Shown here: positions 29,716-36,573 of the stretch, piece by piece
How the letters are laid out: each line of letters starts with the position of its first letter
Numbering within the stretch: position 1 is the stretch's first letter
Virus record (IMG/VR): IMGVR_UViG_3300037165_000022
Location: 1-44,696 of that record
Origin: a virus
Length of the DNA stretch: 44,696 nt
Strand: one strand, 5' to 3'
Position numbers and translations under genes: made by a program
The notes under the pieces: model-generated
What the model saw: the letters and a program-made list of their open reading frames with translations, nothing else
Database searches by the model: none
Told to the model about the DNA's origin: nothing

Positions 29716-30410
29716 AGAATTTTACCTTGATTATTCTTCTCCAGAATATGATTAATTTTGGAGAATATTCCTTCACAATCCCATTCCTTAGCATTCTGAT
29801 AGGCCATTGCTGCTGGATGCACTACTGTAAAGACATGATTCTGTCCTTTAGGAATAGCTACCTTCCATTGCCTAGCCTGAGAGCCAAAGAGTACATAAAT
29901 AAGTCCTGTATTATAGAAGCTTAGAGTTTGGAATAGGTATTGAATAAATGGTGCCCATAGCTGCAAATGTACTCCTGTCTTACCCACTTGGGTAGAGAGA
30001 GCAGTATTTATTAGTAAAACACCTTGTTTGGCCCATCTTCCTAGATCGGGATTTCGATACTCCTCATTATAGCCAATACCAAACCCTCCATAGACGTCTT
30101 TTTCCATAGCATCTAGGATATACATTAAACTTTTGGGCTCCTTAAAGGGTGTGTATTTGGCTGAGAATGCAAGGCCATCACATACTCCTTTGTGAGGGTA
30201 GGGATCTAGACCCATAAATACCACCTTAAGATCCTGGTAAGGACATTCCTTAAAGGCCCGGAATGTATCATCAAATGATGGAGTGATAGGAATTCCGAGC
30301 TGAACCTGCCTCATTAGTTCAGCTCCTATTGCCTTGAATTTATCAGACAATAAAAAAGGGCTTAGCTTTTCAAGCCAGCCCTTTTCAAAATGTTTCTCTA
30401 AGTTGCTCAT
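29709..30410 (-). CDS. ung: uracil-DNA glycosylase, family 1-like
   Basis: In these 233 residues, VVFMGLDPYPHKGVCDGLAF (63-82) aligns with the Ung water-activating motif GQDPYH..... GLxFS. The catalytic Asp (D69) is kept, but the usual Gln and His are Leu68 and Pro72. LLINTALS (about 133) supplies the Asn that reads uracil, and HPAAMAYQ (about 199) the catalytic His and Leu-loop. The enzyme removes uracil from DNA, or here may limit uracil during replication. UDG genes are regular in crAss-like and related phage replication modules. A terminator-like hairpin lies inside its 5' coding end (30352-30385). The start is 4 bases inside the upstream gene. Confidence 0.85.
   Translation of the reverse strand: MSNLEKHFEKGWLEKLSPFLLSDKFKAIGAELMRQVQLGIPITPSFDDTFRAFKECPYQDLKVVFMGLDPYPHKGVCDGLAFSAKYTPFKEPKSLMYILDAMEKDVYGGFGIGYNEEYRNPDLGRWAKQGVLLINTALSTQVGKTGVHLQLWAPFIQYLFQTLSFYNTGLIYVLFGSQARQWKVAIPKGQNHVFTVVHPAAMAYQNAKEWDCEGIFSKINHILEKNNQGKILW
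30352..30385 (-). terminator. terminator-like hairpin inside the start of ung
   Basis: On the minus strand AAAAGGGCT (30385-30377) pairs with AGCCCTTTT (30362-30354) across a 14-base loop and is followed by further U residues, giving T6. It begins 25 bases after the ung ATG, within conserved coding sequence. It could be an intragenic attenuator controlled by translation. Confidence 0.5.
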
Positions 30411-30613
30411 TTCCTGCTATTTAACTCGCGTTGAATAGCTTGAGCCTCTTTCTCGATTTCTACTTCTGCATTTGAAAGCCTATCCTTATCTACAATTCCT
30501 TGTTTGGGAACTATAGCTCTGGAGTCTTTTAAATACTTATTACATTCAGCCAGTCGCTGTTTTAATAATGAAGTAGACAGAGATTTAAGATCTGTTGTAT
30601 TTTGATTTGCCAT
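30407..30613 (-). CDS. small helical protein
   Basis: The 68 residues are all helical: LKSLSTSLLKQRLAECNKYLKDSR ... DRLSNAEVEIEKEAQAIQREL, with heptad-like leucines in the first half. It is probably a coiled-coil or helix-pair accessory protein. It is coupled to ung by a 4-base overlap. No family is recognised. Confidence 0.6.
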   Translation of the reverse strand: MANQNTTDLKSLSTSLLKQRLAECNKYLKDSRAIVPKQGIVDKDRLSNAEVEIEKEAQAIQRELNSRK

Positions 30614-30836
30614 ATTTATTTTTTAATAGTTCATAGTAAACGTCAATTGCACTTTGGATGCGTTGAACATCTTCCAATATACCAGCAAATTGCTCTTCAG
30701 TTTGTACGGATATATTATCCATTTTTCTACGTAGAAGTTGAATTCTAAGTCTAATATTACATATTCCGCTATTAGTATCATGTACTAATGTGAATACTCC
30801 CAGTGAGGACCTTAGAAAATCGGTTGTGTTGTTCAT
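30585..30836 (-). CDS. small helical hypothetical protein
   Basis: The 83 residues from ATG 30836 (MNNTTDFLRSSLGVF...) contain a long amphipathic helical region IRLRIQLLRRKMDNISVQTEEQFAGILEDVQRIQSAI. It overlaps the zinc-ribbon gene upstream by 59 bases and the next gene by 29. A longer frame from 30899 lies wholly in the neighbour and is not favoured. No function can be given. Confidence 0.55.
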   Translation of the reverse strand: MNNTTDFLRSSLGVFTLVHDTNSGICNIRLRIQLLRRKMDNISVQTEEQFAGILEDVQRIQSAIDVYYELLKNKYGKSKYNRS

Positions 30837-31098
30837 TATACGATTTTTTAAATGCTTCGTAATCCATAAATTCTGGGAGTGTACCTGCTTCCCATCCATT
30901 TCTGTTATTAGCGAAAAATCCGGGAGAATTTATAAATGCTTCACATACATTGCAGGTATATCCACTACAGAAATTATCCTCATATATACATGCATACTTG
31001 TTACAGGAAGTTCCCTTTGGAATGCGATCGAAGCATCCATCGCAGATATGTTCTTTACGAGTTGTTTTAACTTTTGTTGAACTCAATGTAAATGTCAT
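30778..31098 (-). CDS. small multi-cysteine (zinc-ribbon type) protein
   Basis: The 106 residues contain HICDGCFDRIPKGTSCNKYAC (17-37) and FCSGYTCNVC (43-52). With CxxC (19/22), C32, C37, C44, C49 and C52 this makes a likely two-zinc ribbon or treble clef. A helical tail with AFKKSYNEQHNRF follows. Such small Zn proteins in phages often bind nucleic acid or host proteins. The ATG shares one base with the stop of the upstream paralogue gene. Confidence 0.68.
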   Translation of the reverse strand: MTFTLSSTKVKTTRKEHICDGCFDRIPKGTSCNKYACIYEDNFCSGYTCNVCEAFINSPGFFANNRNGWEAGTLPEFMDYEAFKKSYNEQHNRFSKVLTGSIHIST

Positions 31099-31370
31099 TA
31101 CTTGATATTTTCAGGTGGATAAGCTGTTAGGATAGAGGATTGATCTATATCCCAACATTCAGAATAGGTGCAAGAACTTCTTTGGCACTTACAACCCTTA
31201 TGAGAAGCATTTTTAGCAGCAGCTTCTAATGCAGCTTGTACATGTTGCTTTATTAGATCATTAGCTATATTAGCAGCTCTATCAGCTGAAATTACTGGAT
31301 CTGATGAAGTCATTTCATCATTCCACGATTCTGCTAGCATTAATTCTAATGCTGATGGAATATTGTTCAT
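31098..31370 (-). CDS. paralogous small protein C (HVQA / NIK family)
   Basis: The 90 residues have KQHVQAALEAAAKNASHKGC (41-60) and an end SILTAYPPENIK, plainly homologous to proteins A and B. It carries an inserted CKCQRSSC (58-67) not present in the others, a possible metal site. The start overlaps the primase stop as ATGA. It is separated from its paralogues by ung and three small genes, so the duplication is older than the tandem pair. Confidence 0.65.
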   Translation of the reverse strand: MNNIPSALELMLAESWNDEMTSSDPVISADRAANIANDLIKQHVQAALEAAAKNASHKGCKCQRSSCTYSECWDIDQSSILTAYPPENIK

Positions 31371-32389
31371 ATTATTCCTTTTTGTTTGAGAAGTTGTTCT
31401 AATGCTTTTAAACCAAATGCTTTAACATAGTCTGAGACATCTTTAATATCTCTATCGAGTAGTGATTTGGGAGTATTAAAATAGCCGAATCCTTTGGAAT
31501 TAAACTTCTTACAGTTCGTTACACCAGTTTCATCAGCATCCCAGAAGATTGTTCGACGAGGAAAATTAAAGCATAGATGCTTAACTAGCCAATCTGGAAT
31601 AGCTGCTTCAGACTCATTCTGGCTTCCTATAACGGATTCCATGAGTTTCTTTAGCACCATCATATCCTTCTTAGCCTTAGCGATTGAAACTTGTTCTGTA
31701 CCATATTTCAAATCATTCAAACCAAAGGGAGTAGTAAGTGGAATATTACTAAGCCACTTCATTGTCTTTGAATAAGGACAATATATCTTCACCATAGTTT
31801 TTATGACTTTTCCTTTTACAATTTCTTCCTCTACATAAGCGAAACAAAGTTCATCTAAGTTCCTTATTTCTTTCTTATTGAGGAATAGTTGTTTTACAGG
31901 AAATACTCTCTCTTTTTTGAGATCGTCTATGGAAAGTCCATAATCTGCCCAATAGTCAGTTTGGAGTGATGTAAAGTGTTTGTAGGGACTGAATTGAATA
32001 AGTGTATCCTTCTTCATTTCTCTATCAAACTCAATTCCTTGATCCAGAATAGTTTGTGCAATAGGAGTAATAGTCTTGCTACTTACAAGTCCAAAATCTA
32101 CTGCTATTTTATTAAGAGCATCTCTATGTGTTATCTGAAAGAGCTTGGCTACAAAGGTAAAACAATTGTTCTTCTCTCCAGTAGCAATATCATTATATAT
32201 AATATTGCCAGTTTTGTTAATATAAAAGCCTGTACTAGGATTCTTGTCTCTTCGAAGTTTAGATGGATATACTTTCCCAAGTTCGAATCTCCCGAAGTAA
32301 TAGAAAAATATCTGTTCCTCCGAGACTCTCGAAAGAATAAATTCTCTTGTTACATTTACTGGAGCATCTACTTGATTAAAGTCTATCAT
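31367..32389 (-). CDS. DNA primase with Toprim domain
   Basis: In these 340 residues, the N-terminal part (about 20-100, FGKVYP-like FELGKVYPSKLRRDKNPSTGF ... GNIIYNDIATGEKNNCFTFV) resembles the CHC2/T7-type primase N-domain without its cysteines. The Toprim centre is MVLKKLMESVIGSQNES and IFWDADETGVTNCKKF, where the D-x-D (WDADETG) and the Glu bind Mg2+. A DVSDYVKAFG tail follows. It would make RNA primers for the lagging strand, with the DnaB-like helicase at 34718. It is coupled to the 32386 gene by ATGA. Confidence 0.85.
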   Translation of the reverse strand: MIDFNQVDAPVNVTREFILSRVSEEQIFFYYFGRFELGKVYPSKLRRDKNPSTGFYINKTGNIIYNDIATGEKNNCFTFVAKLFQITHRDALNKIAVDFGLVSSKTITPIAQTILDQGIEFDREMKKDTLIQFSPYKHFTSLQTDYWADYGLSIDDLKKERVFPVKQLFLNKKEIRNLDELCFAYVEEEIVKGKVIKTMVKIYCPYSKTMKWLSNIPLTTPFGLNDLKYGTEQVSIAKAKKDMMVLKKLMESVIGSQNESEAAIPDWLVKHLCFNFPRRTIFWDADETGVTNCKKFNSKGFGYFNTPKSLLDRDIKDVSDYVKAFGLKALEQLLKQKGII

Positions 32390-32784
32390 GTTTCCATAGT
32401 TCGTTTAAGAGTATCTAATATAGCTGCATAATCTGCAAGAAATCTTTCCTCAGTTCTCTTATCATACTCATCCGCACGCATTAGAAATAATAAGAGTTCA
32501 TAATAACTTCCTGATTTAGAGCTGTATATATCTCCTATACGACTTACTTGAATACTAACCTTCTCTATTTTACAATCAAAGGACTGATATAGACATATGA
32601 TTTCATATTCAAATACTGTCTCTGGAAGACCTCTTTCAGTATTCCAAGAAGTCCATCTAGGAATTACTGCAATACTTCGCCTTATTCTAGTTTGGAAGTA
32701 GTAAGTTTTCTCGTCTGGAAGAGTAATTCGCATTGGTACTCCTTCTGTCTTTACATACTCGGTTAACTTCACGTTTATTTCCAT
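32386..32784 (-). CDS. hypothetical protein of the replication module
   Basis: The 132 residues from ATG 32784 comprise a beta-rich N-half (MEINVKLTEYVKTEGVPMRI, EKTYYFQTRIRRSIAVIPRWTSWN) and a helical end LLLFLMRADEYDKRTEERFL. It lies between a terminator hairpin (32803-32827) and the primase, with which it is coupled. A longer TTG-start frame runs through the hairpin and is rejected. I do not recognise the family. Confidence 0.7.
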   Translation of the reverse strand: MEINVKLTEYVKTEGVPMRITLPDEKTYYFQTRIRRSIAVIPRWTSWNTERGLPETVFEYEIICLYQSFDCKIEKVSIQVSRIGDIYSSKSGSYYELLLFLMRADEYDKRTEERFLADYAAILDTLKRTMET

Positions 32785-32802
32785 AGTAATAATTTTAAAA
32801 GA

Positions 32803-32827
32803 AAGCCCTCCATAGAAATGGAAGGCT
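32803..32827 (-). terminator. rho-independent terminator after the SSB-like gene
   Basis: On the minus strand AGCCTTCCAT pairs with ATGGAGGGCT (one G-U pair) around a 4-base loop, followed by TTCTTTT. It ends the Sak4/SSB-like transcript begun at 34179-34210 and lies 18 bases before the next ATG. Confidence 0.8.
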
Positions 32828-32858
32828 GTTATCAAACTAAAACTTGCGCCTAAAAAGT

Positions 32859-33437
32859 TTACCACGGACTATCCGTAACTGTAGTAGGAGCTGTATATGC
32901 TTCTCCCGCAGGGAGCATAGCAGCATCTGTACCAGCTACAGCAGGATTGGGCTTTTCGAGCTTAACAACCCTTTTATACTGCTCGGAATCTTTATCAAAT
33001 GCACCTTCTTCGAATAAGGCTTCTTCAAGAATAACGAATCCTGTGTAGGGTAAGCCGCTATAGAATTTACCATCAGCAGTTATCTTTCCGCCTACGACCA
33101 TAGGACGTGTTACAATCTTGCTTGTAAGTGCAGCCTTGAAGTATTCACCAACAGCTACCCAGTTAGGGAAAGCCTTATCCAACTTCTTATTGAACCATGT
33201 CTCGTGCAGATATTGCAGCCGAGGCATAGCTTTAGCAGTCAGAAAGAACTTTTCATTAACAGAGCCGTTTTTCTCATCATAGAACCTTACAGATAGATAA
33301 GGAGTTTTATCAGGAACAGCAACTACTACTGTTTTATCCTTATCTACTTTTAAACGATACATACCCGGTTCAAGGTAGGTATTCTCGGAGGCAGGTTCCA
33401 CACCCGCAAAACTGATAACTTCTTCTTGCTTACTCAT
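32859..33437 (-). CDS. probable single-stranded DNA-binding protein
   Basis: The 192 residues are a beta-rich domain (GMYRLKVDKDKTVVVAVPDK, YLSVRFYDEKN, NEKFFLTAKAMPRLQYLHETWF) with a long flexible Ala/Pro/Thr tail from about 155 ending TDSPW. A beta-barrel followed by a disordered tail with a terminal aromatic is the layout of phage SSBs that recruit partners through the tail. It directly follows a Sak4-like ATPase gene (4 bases), and Sak4-SSB pairs are an established phage annealing unit. The OB fold itself cannot be proven by eye. Confidence 0.65.
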   Translation of the reverse strand: MSKQEEVISFAGVEPASENTYLEPGMYRLKVDKDKTVVVAVPDKTPYLSVRFYDEKNGSVNEKFFLTAKAMPRLQYLHETWFNKKLDKAFPNWVAVGEYFKAALTSKIVTRPMVVGGKITADGKFYSGLPYTGFVILEEALFEEGAFDKDSEQYKRVVKLEKPNPAVAGTDAAMLPAGEAYTAPTTVTDSPW

Positions 33438-33441
33438 TTGT

Positions 33442-34158
33442 TTACTTGTTTTCTTGTGTTTCTACTTCATCATTATAATACTCTAATATAGCCTTTCTTA
33501 CAAGTGCTAAGTCATTAGGTATTTTTTCGTCTTCAAACATCCCAATGGGAGTTTTAGCAGTGCTATTCGCATCCCTCGTCAAGAAATAATGTTCTATATT
33601 CCCTTCCTCATCCTTACTCTTTTGAGCAAGAAATAAGATAGTGAAAAATGATTCGTAAGAAGAAAGCTTCTGATCTACGAGTTTACCGAGTGTTTGTGCT
33701 TTGATCTTCTTGTCTGTTAAGATACCATCACCTTCAGTAGTGACATGATGCATAATAAAGACAAAGAGATCATCGCGTAATTGTGTGCATAAGTCAGCGA
33801 TAGTCACCATATTATAAGCAATATCATTGAATTTATCCCATGTAGTCTCTCTAATTCTACGGATATATTCCATAGAGGATTGGTGGGTATTATCATCAAT
33901 GATAACGTTTTTAATATGAGGCATCTTCTGACTTATATAGTTAAGCCATTGTACGACAGCAGCACCTGCTGTTGTTCTAACCATATTTCCATTAGGATTG
34001 TTATCCTTGTGGTAGTATGTATAGAGTTTACCTGAGCCTTTAAAAGGTAGGTCTTTACCTAGGGAGTTGATAATGAATGTCTCCTTGGGATTTAATGTTC
34101 TAATAGAAGTGCTTTTTCCAGCACCACTTTCACCTAAAATCAATACAACTCTCGACAT
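33442..34158 (-). CDS. Sak4-like RecA-fold ATPase
   Basis: In these 238 residues, Walker A is GESGAGKST (9-17) and the Walker B strand is HIKNVIIDDNTHQ (about 91-103). LFVFIMHHVTTEGDG (near 131) is a sensor strand with HH, and LVDQKLSSYESFFTILF follows. This compact single-domain RecA-like ATPase class includes phage Sak4 annealing/recombination proteins. It would work with the SSB-like protein next to it in strand annealing or replication restart. The transcript starts at the 34179-34210 promoter. Confidence 0.82.
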   Translation of the reverse strand: MSRVVLILGESGAGKSTSIRTLNPKETFIINSLGKDLPFKGSGKLYTYYHKDNNPNGNMVRTTAGAAVVQWLNYISQKMPHIKNVIIDDNTHQSSMEYIRRIRETTWDKFNDIAYNMVTIADLCTQLRDDLFVFIMHHVTTEGDGILTDKKIKAQTLGKLVDQKLSSYESFFTILFLAQKSKDEEGNIEHYFLTRDANSTAKTPIGMFEDEKIPNDLALVRKAILEYYNDEVETQENK

Positions 34159-34178
34159 ATTATTGGTTTAGTTTTTTA

Positions 34179-34213
34179 CAAATATACGTAAAAACTGAAA
34201 AACAACCAACAAA
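34179..34213 (-). promoter_or_regulatory. Bacteroidota-type promoter for Sak4/SSB-like genes
   Basis: The -7 box TATATTTG (34179-34186) lies 21 bases before the ATG. At the -33 position there is GTTG at 20 bases (34207-34210), or TTTG at 23 bases (34210-34213), so the upstream box is imperfect or shifted. A small palindrome CAACAAAATTGTTG (34207-34220) overlaps the -33 region and could be an operator or weak terminator of the GGCT gene. Confidence 0.6.
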
Positions 34214-34226
34214 ATTGTTGAATTTT

Positions 34227-34706
34227 TTATGCAAAAGCTCTTCTTATATTACTGGCATTAGAATAGAGAGTCCTACATTTATTAAGGACATTATCGAGCT
34301 TGAAAGCTACTGCTCCCTTAATCATGAAGTTCAAATACTCCTTGCAGGGAAAAACTTTCTTGTTCTCCTGTTGTGTATACTCGGGATTGAAAGATACATA
34401 AACATACATATCTTTTCCTCTATATTGCTCAACTATTCGTGTATAGAAACGAGGAGCGCCTTCATACTGATCAAGTTGTTTGAGTTGTTTAGAGCTTACA
34501 CTATAAATTACTCCATCAACATAATCATTGGCGGTAAACTGAGGAGTCATCTGTAAGTTAGCAAAGCACAAATGTCCTTGCCCGGCGTTAAATACTAGAC
34601 GCCAACCATATAGTTTATGTTTACTCACTACTTCTACTTTACCTATCCTATCCTGTAATCTGTTAATATCCAGATTACTGCCGTAAGCGAAATATAATTT
34701 TTTCAC
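34227..34706 (-). CDS. gamma-glutamylcyclotransferase-fold protein (AIG2-like) 2
   Basis: The 159 residues have LYFAYGSNLDINRLQDRIG (4-22), GWRLVFNAGQGHLCFANLQ, DYVDGVIYSV (61-70) and LKQLDQYEGAPRFYTR (75-90). These are the GGCT blocks, with YGSN instead of YGTL, so it belongs to the longer GGCT branch rather than that of the 27184 protein. The start is GTG 34706; no ATG fits before the conserved YFAYGS. It sits in the replication module, about 6.6 kb from the amidoligase island. It may act on the same metabolite or on host gamma-glutamyl compounds such as glutathione. Confidence 0.85.
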   Translation of the reverse strand: MKKLYFAYGSNLDINRLQDRIGKVEVVSKHKLYGWRLVFNAGQGHLCFANLQMTPQFTANDYVDGVIYSVSSKQLKQLDQYEGAPRFYTRIVEQYRGKDMYVYVSFNPEYTQQENKKVFPCKEYLNFMIKGAVAFKLDNVLNKCRTLYSNASNIRRAFA

Positions 34707-34717
34707 ATGAAGAGTTT

Positions 34718-35836
34718 TTAAAATAATAATGATTTATTTTGCTGCTTGAGACGTTCATCTGCAAGCCAATTGTAGAACTTTTGTAGTTCTTCCTTTTGTT
34801 TTTCAGAATGTGGCAATTCTCTAAAGAATTCAGAAGCTCCGTCAAAATATAATGGAACTGATACATTATCAAATCCATCATTATTCTTTAGGATTTCAAT
34901 TTCTCTAAAGTTATTACCTATGAGCTTTATATCATAGCCCTTGTAATTCTCTATTTTAAATTTATGAGGAGCAAATAGTGATAATACTAAATGATAGCTT
35001 CTCACTACTTCCTTGGTTCCTCCTAAATTAGCCAGAGAAGGTTTTATCTTCTCCAGAATAGATCCTCCCGCATTTGTAAACTGTTGACGTTCGGCTTCTA
35101 ATGCTTGCTGGTGAATAATCACCCAACTCATCTTGAACACTTTGGAATAAAGAAGTCTGCAATCACGTTGAACAAAGCTATCCATAGCTTCTTTCTTATC
35201 GTGATGATGTTTCTCTTTATCCATATTATTCAAATTATCACAGACTGCAAGCCAGTGGGTATTATCCTTTGGTTTGAAGCCTACGATTTGAGTCTTGGCA
35301 GCATCATAGTCAGCAGGCTTGGTGATGATTTCACCCAATTCACCTGCTGTCTTTAACACATCCTTATATATTGCATAGGGATATGTTAAATGATCCTTAA
35401 TTCTCACCTTATTACTAAAGTCTTGCAAGTATTTCTCACCCTCCTTAATCCTTTTCAGAACTTCAGAAGATAGTGTTCTAAACTTAGAATCCAGATCAAA
35501 AGTAGAAACTTTCAACTTATGCTTCATTCCTAGATAGTGGCATAAGATGTTTTTATACACCTTCATTGCACTATCCTCAAGAGCATAATAGTCTATAAGT
35601 ATGGGATAATCATTAATAATAGAGAATTCATAAGGATGCATAATATAAGTATACCGCATGAACTTGGACTTTGCTGCACCAGTATATGATGTAATGCCTG
35701 TAACAGTTTCTCTATCAATACTCGGCACGAACTCTGCGAGTCGTGGATATGGATAGGGAATACCATTAAAGCTACCATTTTGCTTGATTTCAGCTTTCTG
35801 TTCTATATTTTTGATTGTCTCAGAAAATAAGTTCAT
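34718..35836 (-). CDS. DnaB-like replicative helicase (RecA-fold ATPase)
   Basis: In these 372 residues, the nucleotide loop reads GITSYTGAAKSKF (47-59), a Walker A where the Gly before Lys is Ala. HWLAVCDNLNNM (about 197-208) is the Walker B strand with Asp, and MSWVIIHQQALEAERQ is the motif 3 strand with Gln. KPSLANLGGTKEVVRSYHLVLSLF resembles the DnaB L2/motif 4 segment (the GGS..i...D.vl.l pattern). There is no DnaB N-domain. It should form the hexameric fork helicase with the primase. It is coupled by TAATG to the 35836 gene, which may load it. Confidence 0.75.
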   Translation of the reverse strand: MNLFSETIKNIEQKAEIKQNGSFNGIPYPYPRLAEFVPSIDRETVTGITSYTGAAKSKFMRYTYIMHPYEFSIINDYPILIDYYALEDSAMKVYKNILCHYLGMKHKLKVSTFDLDSKFRTLSSEVLKRIKEGEKYLQDFSNKVRIKDHLTYPYAIYKDVLKTAGELGEIITKPADYDAAKTQIVGFKPKDNTHWLAVCDNLNNMDKEKHHHDKKEAMDSFVQRDCRLLYSKVFKMSWVIIHQQALEAERQQFTNAGGSILEKIKPSLANLGGTKEVVRSYHLVLSLFAPHKFKIENYKGYDIKLIGNNFREIEILKNNDGFDNVSVPLYFDGASEFFRELPHSEKQKEELQKFYNWLADERLKQQNKSLLF

Positions 35837-36573
35837 TATGCCATAATTTCAAGATTATTTTCACCACTGGGTTTTGTTCCTTCAGATTTCTCATGTAGCA
35901 CCTGATCACACCACGTAGCCAGATCAGAAGCTTTATCAGATCTGGACTGATCCACGCGATATATAAAATATACAGCACAGCGAGTGTAAGCATAGCCTTC
36001 CTGTTCTTTGGATTTGATATATTGTCTTGTGGCTTCTAAGATAGTATCTTTTGTATAAGGATATTCTTTCATAAATACCCTCATTTTACGCAGACAGGAG
36101 ATTTTATCTCCTCTTAAAAGTCTACCACCAGATTTAACTCCACGCGGAAATATATCAACCCATTCATCTATCCATACCTCTAAATCATTTTCATCTACAG
36201 GCTTGGAAAGTTGCTCAGGATCTATACCAGCTATTGCAATTGTATCGCTAGATACTTCTTGGTGAGTAATAGCAAATTCACCCTTGATATACTCTACAAA
36301 CTCAATACCTTCTTTTGTTAGGTTAAATAGTGGAACAGTGAAATCGTCTTGAGTCGTATTCTGATCTAGCAGTCCACGATTCACTAATTCCATATACAAA
36401 AGGAATGCTCGTCTTTGCCTGTTATAGTCATCGAATTCATCTAATAGATCGAGCCTATTCTCGTATAAACAGAACAAAATAAACAGTACAGACCCAACTT
36501 GGTCTACCTGAAAGTTTAACGATTTAACTTTTTTGATTATTGCCGCATTAAATTGAATCTCAAGATTACTCAT
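35836..36573 (-). CDS. replication-module protein, winged-helix-like N-terminus
   Basis: In these 245 residues, the N-terminal 90 (VLFILFCLYENRLDLLDEFD, LYMELVNRGLLDQ, PLFNLTKEGIEFVEYI) look like a winged-helix. The C-terminal part WIDEWVDIFPRGVKSGGRLL ... KYRG-like LRKMRVFMKEYPYTKDTILEATRQYI and YAYTRCAVYFIYRVD is a helical domain seen in replication regions of Bacteroidota phages. Sandwiched between SF2 helicase (ATGA) and DnaB-like helicase (TAATG) genes, it is a candidate initiator or helicase loader; this is inferred from position. Confidence 0.7.
   Translation of the reverse strand: MSNLEIQFNAAIIKKVKSLNFQVDQVGSVLFILFCLYENRLDLLDEFDDYNRQRRAFLLYMELVNRGLLDQNTTQDDFTVPLFNLTKEGIEFVEYIKGEFAITHQEVSSDTIAIAGIDPEQLSKPVDENDLEVWIDEWVDIFPRGVKSGGRLLRGDKISCLRKMRVFMKEYPYTKDTILEATRQYIKSKEQEGYAYTRCAVYFIYRVDQSRSDKASDLATWCDQVLHEKSEGTKPSGENNLEIMA

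Noticed and set aside
31976-32431. 151-codon plus-strand frame
   Set aside because: It is antisense to the primase N-domain and its upstream neighbour; codon pattern and composition are not protein-like.
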